In this document: piece after piece, positions 1 through 9,379 of the stretch
How the letters are laid out: each line of letters begins with the position of its first letter
Numbering within the stretch: position 1 is the stretch's first letter
Source of the DNA: Shewanella aestuarii
GTDB lineage: Bacteria; Pseudomonadota; Gammaproteobacteria; Enterobacterales; Shewanellaceae
DNA: 64,000 nt
Assembly: GCF_011765625.1 (NCBI RefSeq)
Contig: NZ_CP050313.1
Location: 2,228,501 to 2,292,500, forward strand
Reading direction: 5' to 3'
The notes under the pieces: generated by a model
The model's input: only the letters and a program-made list of their open reading frames with translations
Told to the model about the DNA's origin: nothing
Databases searched by the model: none
Translations under genes and position numbers: made by a program

Positions 1-2107
1 CAACTTGGGCACAGTTAACAAAATCACCAAATTGCGCTTCCCAAATGGTTAGGCCACTAGGTTCCGCTGTGGCGTAACCATACTCAAATGCCAATACCGA
101 AGCTTCAGATAATACAGAATCGGTAATATCTATCGGTGCTTGTACATCTGCAATATTACGCAGTGGCATGTATGTCGTGGCATCATTTTGATTATGTAAA
201 ACAGCGTGACGATGGAAGAAAGTACCACGGCCAGAATCTTGACCGGTAATGCGAACACGTTTGTTATCTTCAAGTATCGAAGCATAGGCGAGTGTTTCTG
301 CAAAACCCCAATCTAAAAGTTTTTCACCTTTAGCCATTGAAACTCGGTCAGCATAAATTTTAGCAACACGCGACTGCAACTTATGATTTTCAGGAATATC
401 AACGAGTTTATTAGCAAGATTTTGCAAACGCTCCATCGACATAGAGCCTTGGTAACTGTCATCCCACTCTTTGTTCAAGTAAGGTGTCCAATCGACTGTA
501 TGTAACGTCATTGGGCGCCACTCTTTTACAACACAATCACCGGCATCAAGTGCATCACGATATTCATTTATCAGGCCTGTGACTTCATCCGCTGCGATGC
601 TGTTTTCTGCAATCAACTTATCGGCATAAATTTTACGCGGAGTTGGATGCTTTTTGATTTTTGCATACATTAGCGGCTGAGTAGCACTTGGCTCATCAGC
701 TTCGTTATGACCATGGCGGCGATAACACACTAAGTCGATAACCACATCACGTTTAAACTCGTTACGGTAATCAACTGCCAATTGTGAAATAAACGCTACC
801 GCTTCAGGATCATCAGCATTAACATGGAAAATCGGTGCCTGAACCATCTTAGCGATATCAGTACAGTATTCAGTAGAACGCACATCAGCATGGTTAGACG
901 TTGTAAAACCAACTTGGTTGTTCACTACAATACGTATGCTACCACCCACTTTAAAGCCACGAGTTTGAGACATGTTAAATGTCTCTTGTACTATGCCTTG
1001 GCCAGTAATAGCAGAATCACCATGAATGGTAATTGGCATGACTTGTAAACCGTCTTTACAACCGCGACGATCTTGACGAGCACGAACTGAACCAATCACA
1101 ACAGGATTAACAATTTCAAGATGTGATGGGTTAAAAGCAAGTGCTAAATGAATATTACCGCCAGGTGTTTCAAAGTCTGATGAGAATCCTTGATGGTATT
1201 TAACATCGCCAGAACCATGAGTATCTGAATGCTTACCAGCAAACTCATCAAACAATTCACCAGGACGCTTACCTAAAATATTGACTAATAAATTTAATCG
1301 ACCACGGTGCGCCATACCAATTACGATTTCTTTGGTACCCGCCTCACCTGCACGATAAATGATTTCGCGCATCATTGGCACAAGTGCATCACCACCTTCT
1401 AACGAAAAGCGTTTAGCACCAGGGAACTTAGCTCCAAGATATTTTTCAATACCTTCAGCCGCATTCAACCCTTCAAGAATACGCTTTTTAATCGCTGGGC
1501 TATAGTTAGCTTTGCCTAAGGTTGGTTCAAGACGTTGCTGGATCCAACGCTTTTCATCTGTATCAGTAATATGCATATATTCCGCACCAATAGAGCCACA
1601 ATAGCTACTCTTTAGGGCATGAATAATATCTTGGAGTTTCATGGTTTCTCCGCCTAAGGCAAAAGATCCCGTATTAAACTCACGTTGCATATCTTCTTGG
1701 GTTAATCCGTGATAAGCAGGGTCTAGCTCCTGTACAGCTTCGCGTTTCCACAATCCTAATGGATCAAGGTTGGCATTTTGATGTCCCCGAAAACGGTGGG
1801 CATTGATTAACTGAAGAACTTTAACTTGCTTTGCATCTAGCTCAGGATCGGTCACGCGCGCAGCGCCTTTAAATCGACCTTCTAATGCTAAGCTACGGAA
1901 GTAGTCACGAACTTTAGAGTGGGCAGTTTCTGGTACATCTACTGAGGCACCGTTAACCGGAGGGAGATTATCAAAAACAAGCTGCCAATCAGCAGTTACT
2001 GATTGCGGATCTTCTTGATAGGCTTCATACATCTCTTCTACATAGGTTGAGTTTGCACCACTTAAATGTGATGACTCAAGCCAGGCTTTCATGATGCCTT
2101 GGTGCAT
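1..2107 (-). CDS. sucA: 2-oxoglutarate dehydrogenase E1 component, C-terminus cut by window edge
   Basis: Thiamine-diphosphate E1 subunit of the 2-oxoglutarate dehydrogenase complex, which decarboxylates 2-oxoglutarate and passes the succinyl group to the E2 lipoyl domain. My translation of the minus strand from the ATG at 2105-2107 begins MHQGIMKAWLESSHLSGAN and stays open to base 1, giving about 702 residues of a family that is usually about 930-940. The ThDP-binding pattern is visible as HGDSAITGQG followed about 28 residues later by NNQ. The order sdhCDAB then sucA, all on one strand, matches the enterobacterial sdh-suc cluster. A likely terminator lies between sdhB and sucA, so sucA probably has its own promoter or depends on read-through. 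The missing part is the C-terminal quarter. Confidence 0.97.
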   Translation of the reverse strand, partial: MHQGIMKAWLESSHLSGANSTYVEEMYEAYQEDPQSVTADWQLVFDNLPPVNGASVDVPETAHSKVRDYFRSLALEGRFKGAARVTDPELDAKQVKVLQLINAHRFRGHQNANLDPLGLWKREAVQELDPAYHGLTQEDMQREFNTGSFALGGETMKLQDIIHALKSSYCGSIGAEYMHITDTDEKRWIQQRLEPTLGKANYSPAIKKRILEGLNAAEGIEKYLGAKFPGAKRFSLEGGDALVPMMREIIYRAGEAGTKEIVIGMAHRGRLNLLVNILGKRPGELFDEFAGKHSDTHGSGDVKYHQGFSSDFETPGGNIHLALAFNPSHLEIVNPVVIGSVRARQDRRGCKDGLQVMPITIHGDSAITGQGIVQETFNMSQTRGFKVGGSIRIVVNNQVGFTTSNHADVRSTEYCTDIAKMVQAPIFHVNADDPEAVAFISQLAVDYRNEFKRDVVIDLVCYRRHGHNEADEPSATQPLMYAKIKKHPTPRKIYADKLIAENSIAADEVTGLINEYRDALDAGDCVVKEWRPMTLHTVDWTPYLNKEWDDSYQGSMSMERLQNLANKLVDIPENHKLQSRVAKIYADRVSMAKGEKLLDWGFAETLAYASILEDNKRVRITGQDSGRGTFFHRHAVLHNQNDATTYMPLRNIADVQAPIDITDSVLSEASVLAFEYGYATAEPSGLTIWEAQFGDFVNCAQV

Positions 2108-2253
2108 TGTTATTCCTTTCAAACTTGATACACGTGCTAGCCATAATGCATAACAATCAACATAATTATTATGCTTAACTTTCTATCTCTGCCAAAGACT
2201 TGTACAACAATGGATTTAACAAATTTGTGACAAAGGGTAATCCATAAACACAC

Positions 2254-2285
2254 AAAAGAGCCATCTCCGGCGAGGAAGATGACTC
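2254..2285 (-). terminator. Rho-independent terminator after sdhB
   Basis: On the minus strand GAGTCATCT pairs with AGATGGCTC (one G-T pair, 9-bp stem, 10-nt loop) and is followed by TTTTG. It lies 46 bp past the sdhB stop and about 150 bp before sucA, so it may act as a terminator or attenuator that splits sdhCDAB from suc genes. Confidence 0.7.
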
Positions 2286-2330
2286 TCATAAAGAGCTAAT
2301 TAAAGGGTATTAAAGGCTCTTCTAAGTGCA

Positions 2331-3038
2331 TTAAACTGCTCGCTTCAATAGCATTGACTTAATATGGCCAATAGCTTTGGTTGGGTTTAATCCTTTTGGA
2401 CAAACATCAACACAATTCATAATACCGTGACAACGGAACACACTATATGCGTCATCTAACTCAGATAAACGCGCTTCTGTGGCGGTATCTCGGCTATCGA
2501 TTAAGAAGCGATAAGCATGGAGTAAACCACTTGGTCCGATAAACTTATCTGGATTCCACCAGAAAGAAGGACAAGCAGTTGAACAACATGCACACATAAT
2601 ACATTCATACAAACCGTCTAAATGCTCACGCTCTTCAGGTGATTGTAAATGTTCACGTGCTGGTGTTTTTTCATCATTAATTAAGTAAGGCTTGATTTTC
2701 TCATATTGCTTATAGAATTGAGTTAAATCAACAACTAAATCTCGCACAACTGGCATACCAGGTAAAGGACGGATCTCTAGTTTTTTACCTTTGAAGGTAG
2801 AAACAGGCGTAATACACGCTAAACCATTTTTACCGTTCATATTAATACCATCAGAACCACATACACCTTCACGGCATGAACGACGAAACGCAAGTGTTGA
2901 GTCTTGTTCTTTAAGTTTAATTAATGCATCCAACACCATCATGTCAGAGCCATCAGGCACTTCCAAGGTGTAATCCTTCATGTACGGTTTTGTATCTACA
3001 TCAGGATTATAACGGTACACTGCAAATGTTAATTTCAT
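2331..3038 (-). CDS. sdhB: Succinate dehydrogenase iron-sulfur subunit
   Basis: Electron-transfer subunit of membrane-bound succinate:quinone oxidoreductase (complex II); carries electrons from the SdhA flavin to the quinone site through 2Fe-2S, 4Fe-4S and 3Fe-4S clusters. The 235-residue product has the expected plant-type ferredoxin cysteines near residues 55-75 (CREGVCGSDG) and two C-terminal cysteine groups (CIMCACCSTACP and CHGIMNCVDVCP). It is the last gene of the sdhCDAB operon, 15 bp after sdhA. Length and motif order match the family, so the assignment is firm. Confidence 0.98.
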   Translation of the reverse strand: MKLTFAVYRYNPDVDTKPYMKDYTLEVPDGSDMMVLDALIKLKEQDSTLAFRRSCREGVCGSDGINMNGKNGLACITPVSTFKGKKLEIRPLPGMPVVRDLVVDLTQFYKQYEKIKPYLINDEKTPAREHLQSPEEREHLDGLYECIMCACCSTACPSFWWNPDKFIGPSGLLHAYRFLIDSRDTATEARLSELDDAYSVFRCHGIMNCVDVCPKGLNPTKAIGHIKSMLLKRAV

Positions 3039-3053
3039 CTTTGCAACTCCTGC

Positions 3054-4820
3054 TTAGTAGGTACGTTTCTTCGGAGGGAAGGCTTCACGTAACTTAGGTG
3101 CCATGTTGACATCGCGTTTTGCCATCGACTCAGTTACTGGGTCAAAAATACTGTGGCATAACCAATTGTCATCATCACGCTCTAAGAAGTCTTCACGAGA
3201 ATGCGCACCACGGCTTTCTGTACGGAAGTTAGCAGCATATGCTGTTGCTAACGCTGTGGCCATAAGGTTATCTAGCTCAAGACATTCAATACGTTGTGTA
3301 TTGAACTCTTTAGAGTTGTCTGAAAGCTTGGCATTTTCTAAACGCTTTTGAATCGCTTTTAGTTGCTCTAACCCTTCTGCCATTGCTTTACCTGTACGGA
3401 AAACAGAGAAGTTTAGTTGCATACAAAGTTGTAAATCTTTACGGATAACTGCAGGATCTTCACCGTCTTTGTTATTTTCCCAACGGTTCAAACGTGCTAA
3501 AGACGCATTAATTTCTGCTTCAGTAGCTTCTTTCGGATCAGCGGTCTCATCTAAAGCCTTACCTAAATGCTGACCTGCTGCACGCCCAAATACCACTAGG
3601 TCAAGTAACGAGTTACCACCTAAACGGTTAGCACCATGAACAGACACACAAGCAATTTCACCCACTGCGAATAAACCTGTCACTTCTTTTTCAGTGCCAT
3701 CTTCATTCATATGAATGACTTGACCACTAACTTTAGCAGGTAAACCACCCATCATATAATGACAAGTTGGCAATACTGGAATTGGGCCGTCTGCTGGATC
3801 GATGTGCGCAAAGGTACGAGATAATTCACATACACCCGGTAAACGAGCTTCTAAGGTTTCTTTACCTAAATGATCGAGTTTTAATAAACAATGTGGACCT
3901 AATGGACCATCTAAACCACGACCTTCACGAATTTCAGTCATCATAGAACGTGCTACTACGTCACGAGAGGCTAAATCTTTCGCATTTGGCGCATAACGCT
4001 CCATGAAACGCTCGCCGTCTTTGTTAAGTAGATATCCACCTTCACCACGACAACCTTCAGTAACCAAAACACCTGCGCCAGCAATACCCGTTGGGTGGAA
4101 CTGCCACATTTCCATGTCTTGTAATTGAACGCCAGCGCGAGCTGCCATACCAACACCATCACCAGTGTTAATGTGAGCGTTTGTTGTGGATGCATAAATA
4201 CGCCCTGCACCACCTGTCGCTAAAATTGTTGCCTTGGCTTTAAAATAAACCACTTCACCGGTTTCAATTTCAATCGCAGTACAACCAACAATGGCACCAT
4301 CTTCATTTTTAACAAGATCTAAAGCGTACCACTCAGAATAAACCTGAGTTTTGTGCTTAACATTTTGTTGGTATAAGCAATGAAGTAAAGCATGGCCTGT
4401 ACGGTCAGCAGCTGCTGCGGTACGTGCGGCTTGTTCACCACCAAAATTTCTTGATTGACCACCAAAAGGACGTTGGTAGATTTTGCCATTGTCGAATCGT
4501 GAAAATGGCAAGCCCATATGTTCAAGTTCGATAATCGCTTCAGGGCCAGTTTGACACATGAATTCGATTGCATCTTGGTCACCAATAAAATCGGAACCTT
4601 TAACTGTATCGTACATGTGTTGTTCCCAATGATCTTCGTGCGCATTACCTAATGCTACGGTGATACCACCTTGAGCAGAAACCGTATGTGAACGAGTTGG
4701 GAATACTTTAGATAAAAGCGCGCAGCTTTTACCTTCTTTAGAAATCTGTAATGCTGCTCGCATACCTGCGCCACCAGCGCCGATAACGATTGCATCAAAT
4801 TCGCGTACTGGAATACTCAC
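3054..4820 (-). CDS. sdhA: Succinate dehydrogenase flavoprotein subunit
   Basis: Catalytic subunit of complex II, oxidising succinate to fumarate at a covalently bound FAD on the cytoplasmic face. The 588-residue product starts with a dinucleotide-binding GAGGAG motif near residue 14-20, has the flavin-attachment histidine context [11 protein letters not shown] near residue 45, and the active-site HPTGI and SRDVVAR segments. The C-terminus is rich in R and K, as in the family. Start codon directly abuts the sdhD stop, consistent with one translationally coupled operon. Confidence 0.98.
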   Translation of the reverse strand: MSIPVREFDAIVIGAGGAGMRAALQISKEGKSCALLSKVFPTRSHTVSAQGGITVALGNAHEDHWEQHMYDTVKGSDFIGDQDAIEFMCQTGPEAIIELEHMGLPFSRFDNGKIYQRPFGGQSRNFGGEQAARTAAAADRTGHALLHCLYQQNVKHKTQVYSEWYALDLVKNEDGAIVGCTAIEIETGEVVYFKAKATILATGGAGRIYASTTNAHINTGDGVGMAARAGVQLQDMEMWQFHPTGIAGAGVLVTEGCRGEGGYLLNKDGERFMERYAPNAKDLASRDVVARSMMTEIREGRGLDGPLGPHCLLKLDHLGKETLEARLPGVCELSRTFAHIDPADGPIPVLPTCHYMMGGLPAKVSGQVIHMNEDGTEKEVTGLFAVGEIACVSVHGANRLGGNSLLDLVVFGRAAGQHLGKALDETADPKEATEAEINASLARLNRWENNKDGEDPAVIRKDLQLCMQLNFSVFRTGKAMAEGLEQLKAIQKRLENAKLSDNSKEFNTQRIECLELDNLMATALATAYAANFRTESRGAHSREDFLERDDDNWLCHSIFDPVTESMAKRDVNMAPKLREAFPPKKRTY

Positions 4821-5168
4821 TTATACACCCCACACTATGACAATGCCGGCCGCTAAATAACTGAATGCGGTCACAACAAAGGTAAACTGTAATACACCAC
4901 GTAACGAGGTACACTTCACATAGTCTGTTAACACTTGCCATACACCAATCCATGAATGAATTAGTAACGCAATTAACGCTAACAGAGTAAACACTTTCAT
5001 TGGCAGTGAACTAAAAAGGCCTTGCCAAATTTCGAAAGTTAATGGGGCACTGCAGGCAATGAATCCAACCATAAAAATGGTATAACAAGCTAGGATAACT
5101 GCGCTGGCGCGTAATAAAATAAAGTCATGAACACCACTGCGTCCAAAACTTGCTGCATTTGTTACCAT
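4821..5168 (-). CDS. sdhD: Succinate dehydrogenase membrane anchor subunit D
   Basis: Small hydrophobic anchor that with SdhC binds haem b and quinone. Three transmembrane segments are visible in 115 residues, with the family segments GRSGVHDFILLRASA and HSWIGVWQVLTDY; the latter contains the haem-side histidine. I chose the ATG at 5166-5168 rather than a TTG two codons upstream because it gives MVTNAASFGRSGVHDF, which lines up with the E. coli protein start and length (115). This ATG overlaps the end of sdhC by 7 bases, implying translational coupling. Confidence 0.95.
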   Translation of the reverse strand: MVTNAASFGRSGVHDFILLRASAVILACYTIFMVGFIACSAPLTFEIWQGLFSSLPMKVFTLLALIALLIHSWIGVWQVLTDYVKCTSLRGVLQFTFVVTAFSYLAAGIVIVWGV

Positions 5169-5557
5169 ACCCAAATCCCCGCGATAATCGAAAAGGCTAT
5201 TGCTAATGCAAAAACTGCCTTAGCTGAAGCAATGCCTGAAGACAGTTCTTCCCAACGACCTGTATCCATAATTAAATGACGAATGCCACCTAATAAGTGA
5301 TAACCAAGTGCGGTTAGAATGCCCCAAAGGATAAACTTCATAACGAAACTATCAAACAAGGTTTGTATGCTAGCGAACCCTTCTGCTGAAGTTAAAGTTG
5401 AATTTAACAACCACAAAAGAATACCAATAGCAAACAGCATGATGACACCGGAAATACGGTGTAGGATTGATGCGATCGCTGTCGCAGGGAAGCGAATCGT
5501 CTGCAGGTCTATATGGACAGGTCTTTGCTTTTTCACGTTCTGCTCACTCAGCTCCAT
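5162..5557 (-). CDS. sdhC: Succinate dehydrogenase cytochrome b556 subunit C
   Basis: Haem b-binding membrane anchor of complex II; first gene of the sdhCDAB operon. The 131-residue product has NVKKQRPVHIDLQTIRFPAT near its start, the quinone/haem-site segment SILHRISGV around residues 31-39, and GYHLLGGIRHLIMDTG near residue 90, all typical of SdhC. Three transmembrane helices are visible. Its promoter must lie in the 412-bp region shared with divergent gltA. Confidence 0.97.
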   Translation of the reverse strand: MELSEQNVKKQRPVHIDLQTIRFPATAIASILHRISGVIMLFAIGILLWLLNSTLTSAEGFASIQTLFDSFVMKFILWGILTALGYHLLGGIRHLIMDTGRWEELSSGIASAKAVFALAIAFSIIAGIWVW

Positions 5558-5969
5558 TGAGCATTATTTTTGTTATGCATTTCTTTTTTGCTTAAACATT
5601 CAACAATCTTTCATGTTGATAAAATGTTTAACCAGAAAACAAACTACTATCAAACACCTAACCAGTTGAGAGATCACTAATTTAGTTTGTAAAGCAATAA
5701 TTTCCAAACTGTGATGCTTGTCGCCTTTAGTGGCGCAGGCAAGTATACTCGCGAGAATTGTCAAATACAAACATCACATTATGCAAATTATGTTTTTTTA
5801 TTAATTTTTTATTCTAACGCAAGCTACATGCGGGTCTGACAACATATATACCATGGTCTAACAAATTTAAACGCTTATTTAAATTGATCTATCACACAAA
5901 TTCACTGTAAAGTAATGACCGCTTAACATGCCGCACTCATATAAAAGAATGAAGTAAGGAGAACGGGGT
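5558..5969. other. Divergent sdhC-gltA intergenic region
   Basis: A 412-bp AT-rich spacer between two divergent TCA-cycle operons with no credible gene. It must hold both promoters. For gltA the best match I see is TTGATC at 5884-5889 and TAAAGT at 5908-5913 (18-bp spacer). A TGTGA half-site at 5710-5714 lacks a good partner. In relatives this type of region is controlled by respiratory and carbon regulators, but no full consensus operator is evident by eye. Confidence 0.6.
5884..5913 (+). promoter_or_regulatory. Candidate sigma-70 promoter for gltA
   Basis: TTGATC (-35-like) and TAAAGT (-10-like) with an 18-bp spacer, each matching four of six consensus bases, about 57 bp upstream of the gltA start. 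The strong ribosome binding site AAGGAG at 5956-5961 precedes the ATG at 5970. Only pattern matching supports the promoter. Confidence 0.35.
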
Positions 5970-7256
5970 ATGGCTGATAATATAGCCAAATTAGAGTTAC
6001 CAGGTAACGATTCAATCGACTTACCAATTAAGAAAGGTACTGAAGGGTTCGATGTAATCGACATCAGTACATTAGGAAAGAAAGGCTATTTCACTTTTGA
6101 TCCTGGCTTTCTAGCAACAGCATCATGTGAGTCTGCTATTACATATATCGATGGTGACCAAGGTATTTTATTACACCGTGGCTATCCAATTGAACAACTT
6201 GCAACTGAATCAAGTTATTTAGACTTATGTTATTTGCTACTCTACGGAGAGTTGCCGACTCAAGCTGATTTCGAAAAATTCGAAACCACAGTCAAACTGC
6301 ATACTATGGTTCACGAGCAAATCGCATTCTTCTTCCGTGGTTTCCGCCGTGACGCTCATCCAATGGCGATGCTATGTGGTGTAACAGGTGCACTCTCTGC
6401 GTTCTATCAAGATTCTCTTGATGTGAACAATCCAAAGCATCGTGAAATTGCCGCTTTCCGTTTGGTGTCAAAAATGCCAACAATTGCAGCAATGTGTTAC
6501 AAGTACTCAATGGGTCAACCATTTGTGTACCCACGTAATGATTTAAGCTATGCGGGTAACTTCTTATCTATGATGTTCGCAACGCCATGCGAAGAATATA
6601 AAGTTAACCCAGTAGTTGAACGTGCAATGGACCGTATCTTCGTTCTTCACGCAGATCATGAACAGAATGCTTCAACGTCAACAGTACGTTTAGCTGGTTC
6701 TTCTGGTGCAAATCCTTTCGCGTGTATTGCTGCGGGTATTGCATCATTATGGGGCCCGGCTCACGGTGGCGCGAACGAAGCTTGTCTTGCCATGCTCGAA
6801 GAAATTGGTTCAGTAGACCGTATCCCAGAGTTTATCGAAAAAGCGAAAGATAAGAATGATCCATTCCGTCTAATGGGCTTTGGACATCGCGTTTACAAAA
6901 ACTTTGACCCTCGCGCTAAAGTCATGCGTGAAACGTGTCATGAAGTATTATCTGAGCTCAAAGTGGTTGATCCATTACTCGACGTAGCAATGGAACTCGA
7001 GCGTATTGCTCTTGAAGATGAATACTTCATCTCTAAGAAGCTTTACCCGAACGTTGACTTCTACTCTGGTTTGATTATGAAAGCCATTGGTATCCCTAAT
7101 GATATGTTTACAGTGTTATTTGCATTGTCTCGTACCGTTGGTTGGATTTCTCACTGGAAAGAAATGTTAGATCAACCAGGTCACAAAATTAGCCGTCCTC
7201 GTCAGTTATATACTGGTGAATCAGCGCGTGATTTTGTCAGCTTAGATAAACGTTAA
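5970..7256 (+). CDS. gltA: Citrate synthase (type II)
   Basis: Condenses acetyl-CoA with oxaloacetate to citrate, the entry step of the TCA cycle. The 428-residue product has the family length and the signature [15 protein letters not shown] near residue 305 with the catalytic histidine, [17 protein letters not shown] near residue 264, and the active-site aspartate context NVDFYSGL near residue 362. The start is fixed by AAGGAG eight bases upstream of ATG. It diverges from sdhCDAB, the usual arrangement in gammaproteobacteria. It is followed by a strong bidirectional terminator. Confidence 0.98.
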   Translation: MADNIAKLELPGNDSIDLPIKKGTEGFDVIDISTLGKKGYFTFDPGFLATASCESAITYIDGDQGILLHRGYPIEQLATESSYLDLCYLLLYGELPTQADFEKFETTVKLHTMVHEQIAFFFRGFRRDAHPMAMLCGVTGALSAFYQDSLDVNNPKHREIAAFRLVSKMPTIAAMCYKYSMGQPFVYPRNDLSYAGNFLSMMFATPCEEYKVNPVVERAMDRIFVLHADHEQNASTSTVRLAGSSGANPFACIAAGIASLWGPAHGGANEACLAMLEEIGSVDRIPEFIEKAKDKNDPFRLMGFGHRVYKNFDPRAKVMRETCHEVLSELKVVDPLLDVAMELERIALEDEYFISKKLYPNVDFYSGLIMKAIGIPNDMFTVLFALSRTVGWISHWKEMLDQPGHKISRPRQLYTGESARDFVSLDKR

Positions 7257-7280
7257 TCAATTAACGGTTATAACCAAACG

Positions 7281-7304
7281 AAAAGCGCCTTGTGGCGCTT
7301 TTTT
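7281..7304 (+). terminator. Bidirectional terminator between gltA and the P-loop gene
   Basis: AAAAGCGCC, a TTGT loop, and GGCGCTTTT followed by more T. The A-run on the other side makes it work in both directions, so it can end gltA (plus) and the cobB operon (minus, last stop at 7318). Confidence 0.9.
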
Positions 7305-7317
7305 ATGTAATTGAAAC

Positions 7318-7791
7318 CTAATCTATTTCAAATAACTTTGCCATTCTCTGAATCTGTTTTAGCGATACATGATGGGTATTTCGTTGTGAGCATAGCACCT
7401 GATGTGCTGCTGATTTAGGATCGCCAACAAGTACTATTTTTACTTGGTAACCTAACGCTATCGCGGCAGTTTTATACGCTAAATACTCCCAATGACATAC
7501 ATTAGTATTATCACAAAATACCACAGGTTCGGCTCGTGCTAACGCCTCAATGAAGAGACTCAGATTAATTTGATGGTTTTGTGGCAGCTTATTGACATCA
7601 AATCGATATTTATCATCGACAAAAAATAGCTTATCTGTTGAGAAGTAGCCTGTTTTCCTAATTCTAGCCGCCACTGCAAGCGGTTGAGACAGAATAAATT
7701 GCTCAACCCAGTGGGATTTTCCACTGCCGGGTAAACCGCGCATAATAATCACTAATTTACTGCTATTTTGAGGCTGCTTCACATCACTCAT
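7318..7791 (-). CDS. P-loop ATP-binding protein of unknown substrate
   Basis: A 157-residue small P-loop NTPase. The Walker A motif is clear near residues 19-26 (GLPGSGKS), followed by FSTDKLFF, which resembles the substrate-binding acidic stretch of AAA_33-type kinases, and FCDNTNVCHWEY, which resembles the T/D-N-T-N motif of polynucleotide-kinase and N4BP2-like proteins. Its ATG overlaps the cobB stop by four bases (ATGA), so the two are translationally coupled. Function is not known; a kinase acting on a nucleotide or polynucleotide end is an inference from the fold. The overlap with cobB suggests linked expression but not necessarily a shared pathway. Confidence 0.75.
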   Translation of the reverse strand: MSDVKQPQNSSKLVIIMRGLPGSGKSHWVEQFILSQPLAVAARIRKTGYFSTDKLFFVDDKYRFDVNKLPQNHQINLSLFIEALARAEPVVFCDNTNVCHWEYLAYKTAAIALGYQVKIVLVGDPKSAAHQVLCSQRNTHHVSLKQIQRMAKLFEID

Positions 7792-8522
7792 AGGGCTATT
7801 GGTTCGCTACCGATAACTTTTCCGTCGAGGATATCGTCAACCAATTGAGGAACGATATCGCCCGCTTTACCAGTAAAATGATATTGAAACTGGCTATGTC
7901 TATCAGGCTCCAATAAGTTAACTTCAACCGTTTGTGCCCCATGATGATTGGCACTATCAACAAAACCTGCGGCAGGATAAACCGTTCCAGAGGTACCAAT
8001 TGCGATAAATAAATCACATCGATCTAAAGCGTCATGAATTCTATCCATGCCAAAGGGCATTTCACCAAACCATACAATATGAGGACGTAAACGTTTAGCC
8101 GGAATACAACAGGTACAGCAGTTATCTGGCCCAAAGGGCTCGCGTAGTATAAATGTTTGTAATGATTTTGGGCACCGACCTTTATTTAGCTCACCATGCA
8201 TATGGAGCAAGCGTCTTGAGCCTGCGCGCTCATGTAGATCATCCACATTCTGGGTAATGACCAATATATTACCATCAAATGCTTGCTCTAACTTTGCCAA
8301 AGCATAGTGTGCTGGATTTGGCGAGACTTCGTCAGAATGCAATTGCTGCCAACGGCTACTATAAAAACGCTCGACTAGTTCGATATCATTCGCATAACCT
8401 TCAGGTGTGGCAACATCTTCGATTGAATGTTGTTCCCATAAACCGTTTTGATCACGAAACGTTTTTATGCCTGACTCGGCAGAAATGCCTGCGCCGGTTA
8501 ATATCACAATATTCCGGTACAT
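7788..8522 (-). CDS. cobB: NAD-dependent protein deacylase (sirtuin, CobB)
   Basis: Removes acyl groups from protein lysines using NAD. The 244-residue product shows the NAD-binding motif GAGISAESGIKTFRD near residues 10-24, TQNVDDLHERAG near residue 90, the catalytic histidine in LLHMHGEL, and zinc-ligand cysteines in GRCPKSL and CCTCCIP, with RPHIVWFGEMP after them. The FYSSR segment gives the Tyr-x-x-Arg pair that, in class III sirtuins such as SIRT5 and E. coli CobB, favours succinyl and other acidic acyl groups. Overlaps the downstream P-loop gene by 4 bases. Acetyl-CoA/succinyl-CoA enzymes are adjacent, which fits a link to acyl-CoA metabolism but may be chance. Confidence 0.95.
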   Translation of the reverse strand: MYRNIVILTGAGISAESGIKTFRDQNGLWEQHSIEDVATPEGYANDIELVERFYSSRWQQLHSDEVSPNPAHYALAKLEQAFDGNILVITQNVDDLHERAGSRRLLHMHGELNKGRCPKSLQTFILREPFGPDNCCTCCIPAKRLRPHIVWFGEMPFGMDRIHDALDRCDLFIAIGTSGTVYPAAGFVDSANHHGAQTVEVNLLEPDRHSQFQYHFTGKAGDIVPQLVDDILDGKVIGSEPIAL

Positions 8523-8865
8523 GGATTTTCCTTATAATTATTAGCGTTGCTTACTACTTAATATTGAATAATGGGTTATAAGCTGCAAATTGTCATGAAT
8601 AAGATTCCAGCTAACTCATATTTGATTAAGTTCCATAATATCAAGTGTCACCAAATCAAGACAAATCATCAATAATCCCTTAGTATAAGTAAGCTTAATA
8701 TCACTCATTTAACAAGCGATTTCGAATAAAACAGCGTCTTTTTCGTAAATAATCAGCAATAACATTCATAATGTAATTTAAGAGGTTTAAGTTTTTAAAT
8801 TCAGCACATATAATGGGGTAACATCCACGGACGAACCAATTGGTTCTGCAATCAAGAGATTAGCA
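8523..8865. other. Divergent cobB-fur intergenic region
   Basis: 343 bp without a credible gene. A good -10 hexamer TATAAT at 8809-8814 lies 52 bp before the fur ATG; no convincing -35 was found 16-18 bp upstream. No Fur box close to the 19-bp consensus is visible (best stretch near 8742-8760 matches only about half), so autoregulation cannot be claimed. Confidence 0.5.
8809..8814 (+). promoter_or_regulatory. -10 element of a probable fur promoter
   Basis: Perfect TATAAT 52 bp upstream of fur. The -35 region is poor. The call rests on the hexamer and its position only. Confidence 0.4.
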
Positions 8866-9297
8866 ATGACAGATGGAAATCAAGCGCTTAAAAAAGCCGG
8901 ATTAAAAGTAACCCTGCCGCGCGTCAAAATTCTAGAACTGATGCAAGATCCTGATAATCAGCATATTAGTGCTGAGGATTTATATAAAAAACTATTAGAA
9001 ATTGGAGAAGAAATCGGTTTGGCTACTGTCTACCGGGTTTTAAACCAATTTGACGATGCAGGAATCTTACATCGGCATCATTTTGAAAGTGGCAAAGCCG
9101 TTTTTGAGATGTCGACTCAAAAGCATCACGATCATCTAGTTTGTTTAACTTGCGATAAAGTAATTGAGTTTTCAGACGAAATTATTGAACGTCGTCAAGA
9201 TGAAATTGCAATGCGTCATAACATTAAATTGACTCATCACAGCTTATATTTATACGGGCATTGCACTAACGATACCTGTGACCACGCTGACCAATAG
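8866..9297 (+). CDS. fur: Ferric uptake regulator
   Basis: Iron-responsive repressor: with Fe2+ it binds Fur boxes and shuts off siderophore and iron-uptake genes. The 143-residue product has the N-terminal winged helix (LKKAGLKVTLPRVKILEL, then GLATVYRVLNQFDDAG) and the metal-binding C-terminal part with HHDHLVCLTCDKVIEF, a CxxC pair, and a second cysteine pair in CTNDTCDH. Length and motifs are those of gammaproteobacterial Fur. It is monocistronic, ending in a strong bidirectional terminator. Confidence 0.97.
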   Translation: MTDGNQALKKAGLKVTLPRVKILELMQDPDNQHISAEDLYKKLLEIGEEIGLATVYRVLNQFDDAGILHRHHFESGKAVFEMSTQKHHDHLVCLTCDKVIEFSDEIIERRQDEIAMRHNIKLTHHSLYLYGHCTNDTCDHADQ

Positions 9298-9331
9298 CAT
9301 TAAACTAACAGATAATAGTTATTAGATAATC

Positions 9332-9359
9332 AAAAACCAGCTAATCAAGCTGGTTTTTT
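9332..9359 (+). terminator. Bidirectional terminator between fur and the GNAT gene
   Basis: AAAAACCAGC, a 7-nt loop and GCTGGTTTTTT. T-runs on both strands allow it to end fur and the convergent GNAT gene (stop at 9380). Confidence 0.9.
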
Positions 9360-9379
9360 ATTGAAAAAATACAGTCAAA

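Noticed and set aside
5710..5725. CRP-like site between sdhC and gltA (TGTGA half-site)
   Set aside because: The second half reads TCGCC rather than TCACA; only one half matches.
5881..5897. CRP-like TTGATCTATCACA upstream of gltA
   Set aside because: The spacer between half-sites is two bases short of the 6-bp consensus; the left half is poor at the correct spacing.
8742..8770. Fur box in the fur promoter region
   Set aside because: Only about 10 of 19 bases match the consensus, no better than expected in AT-rich DNA.
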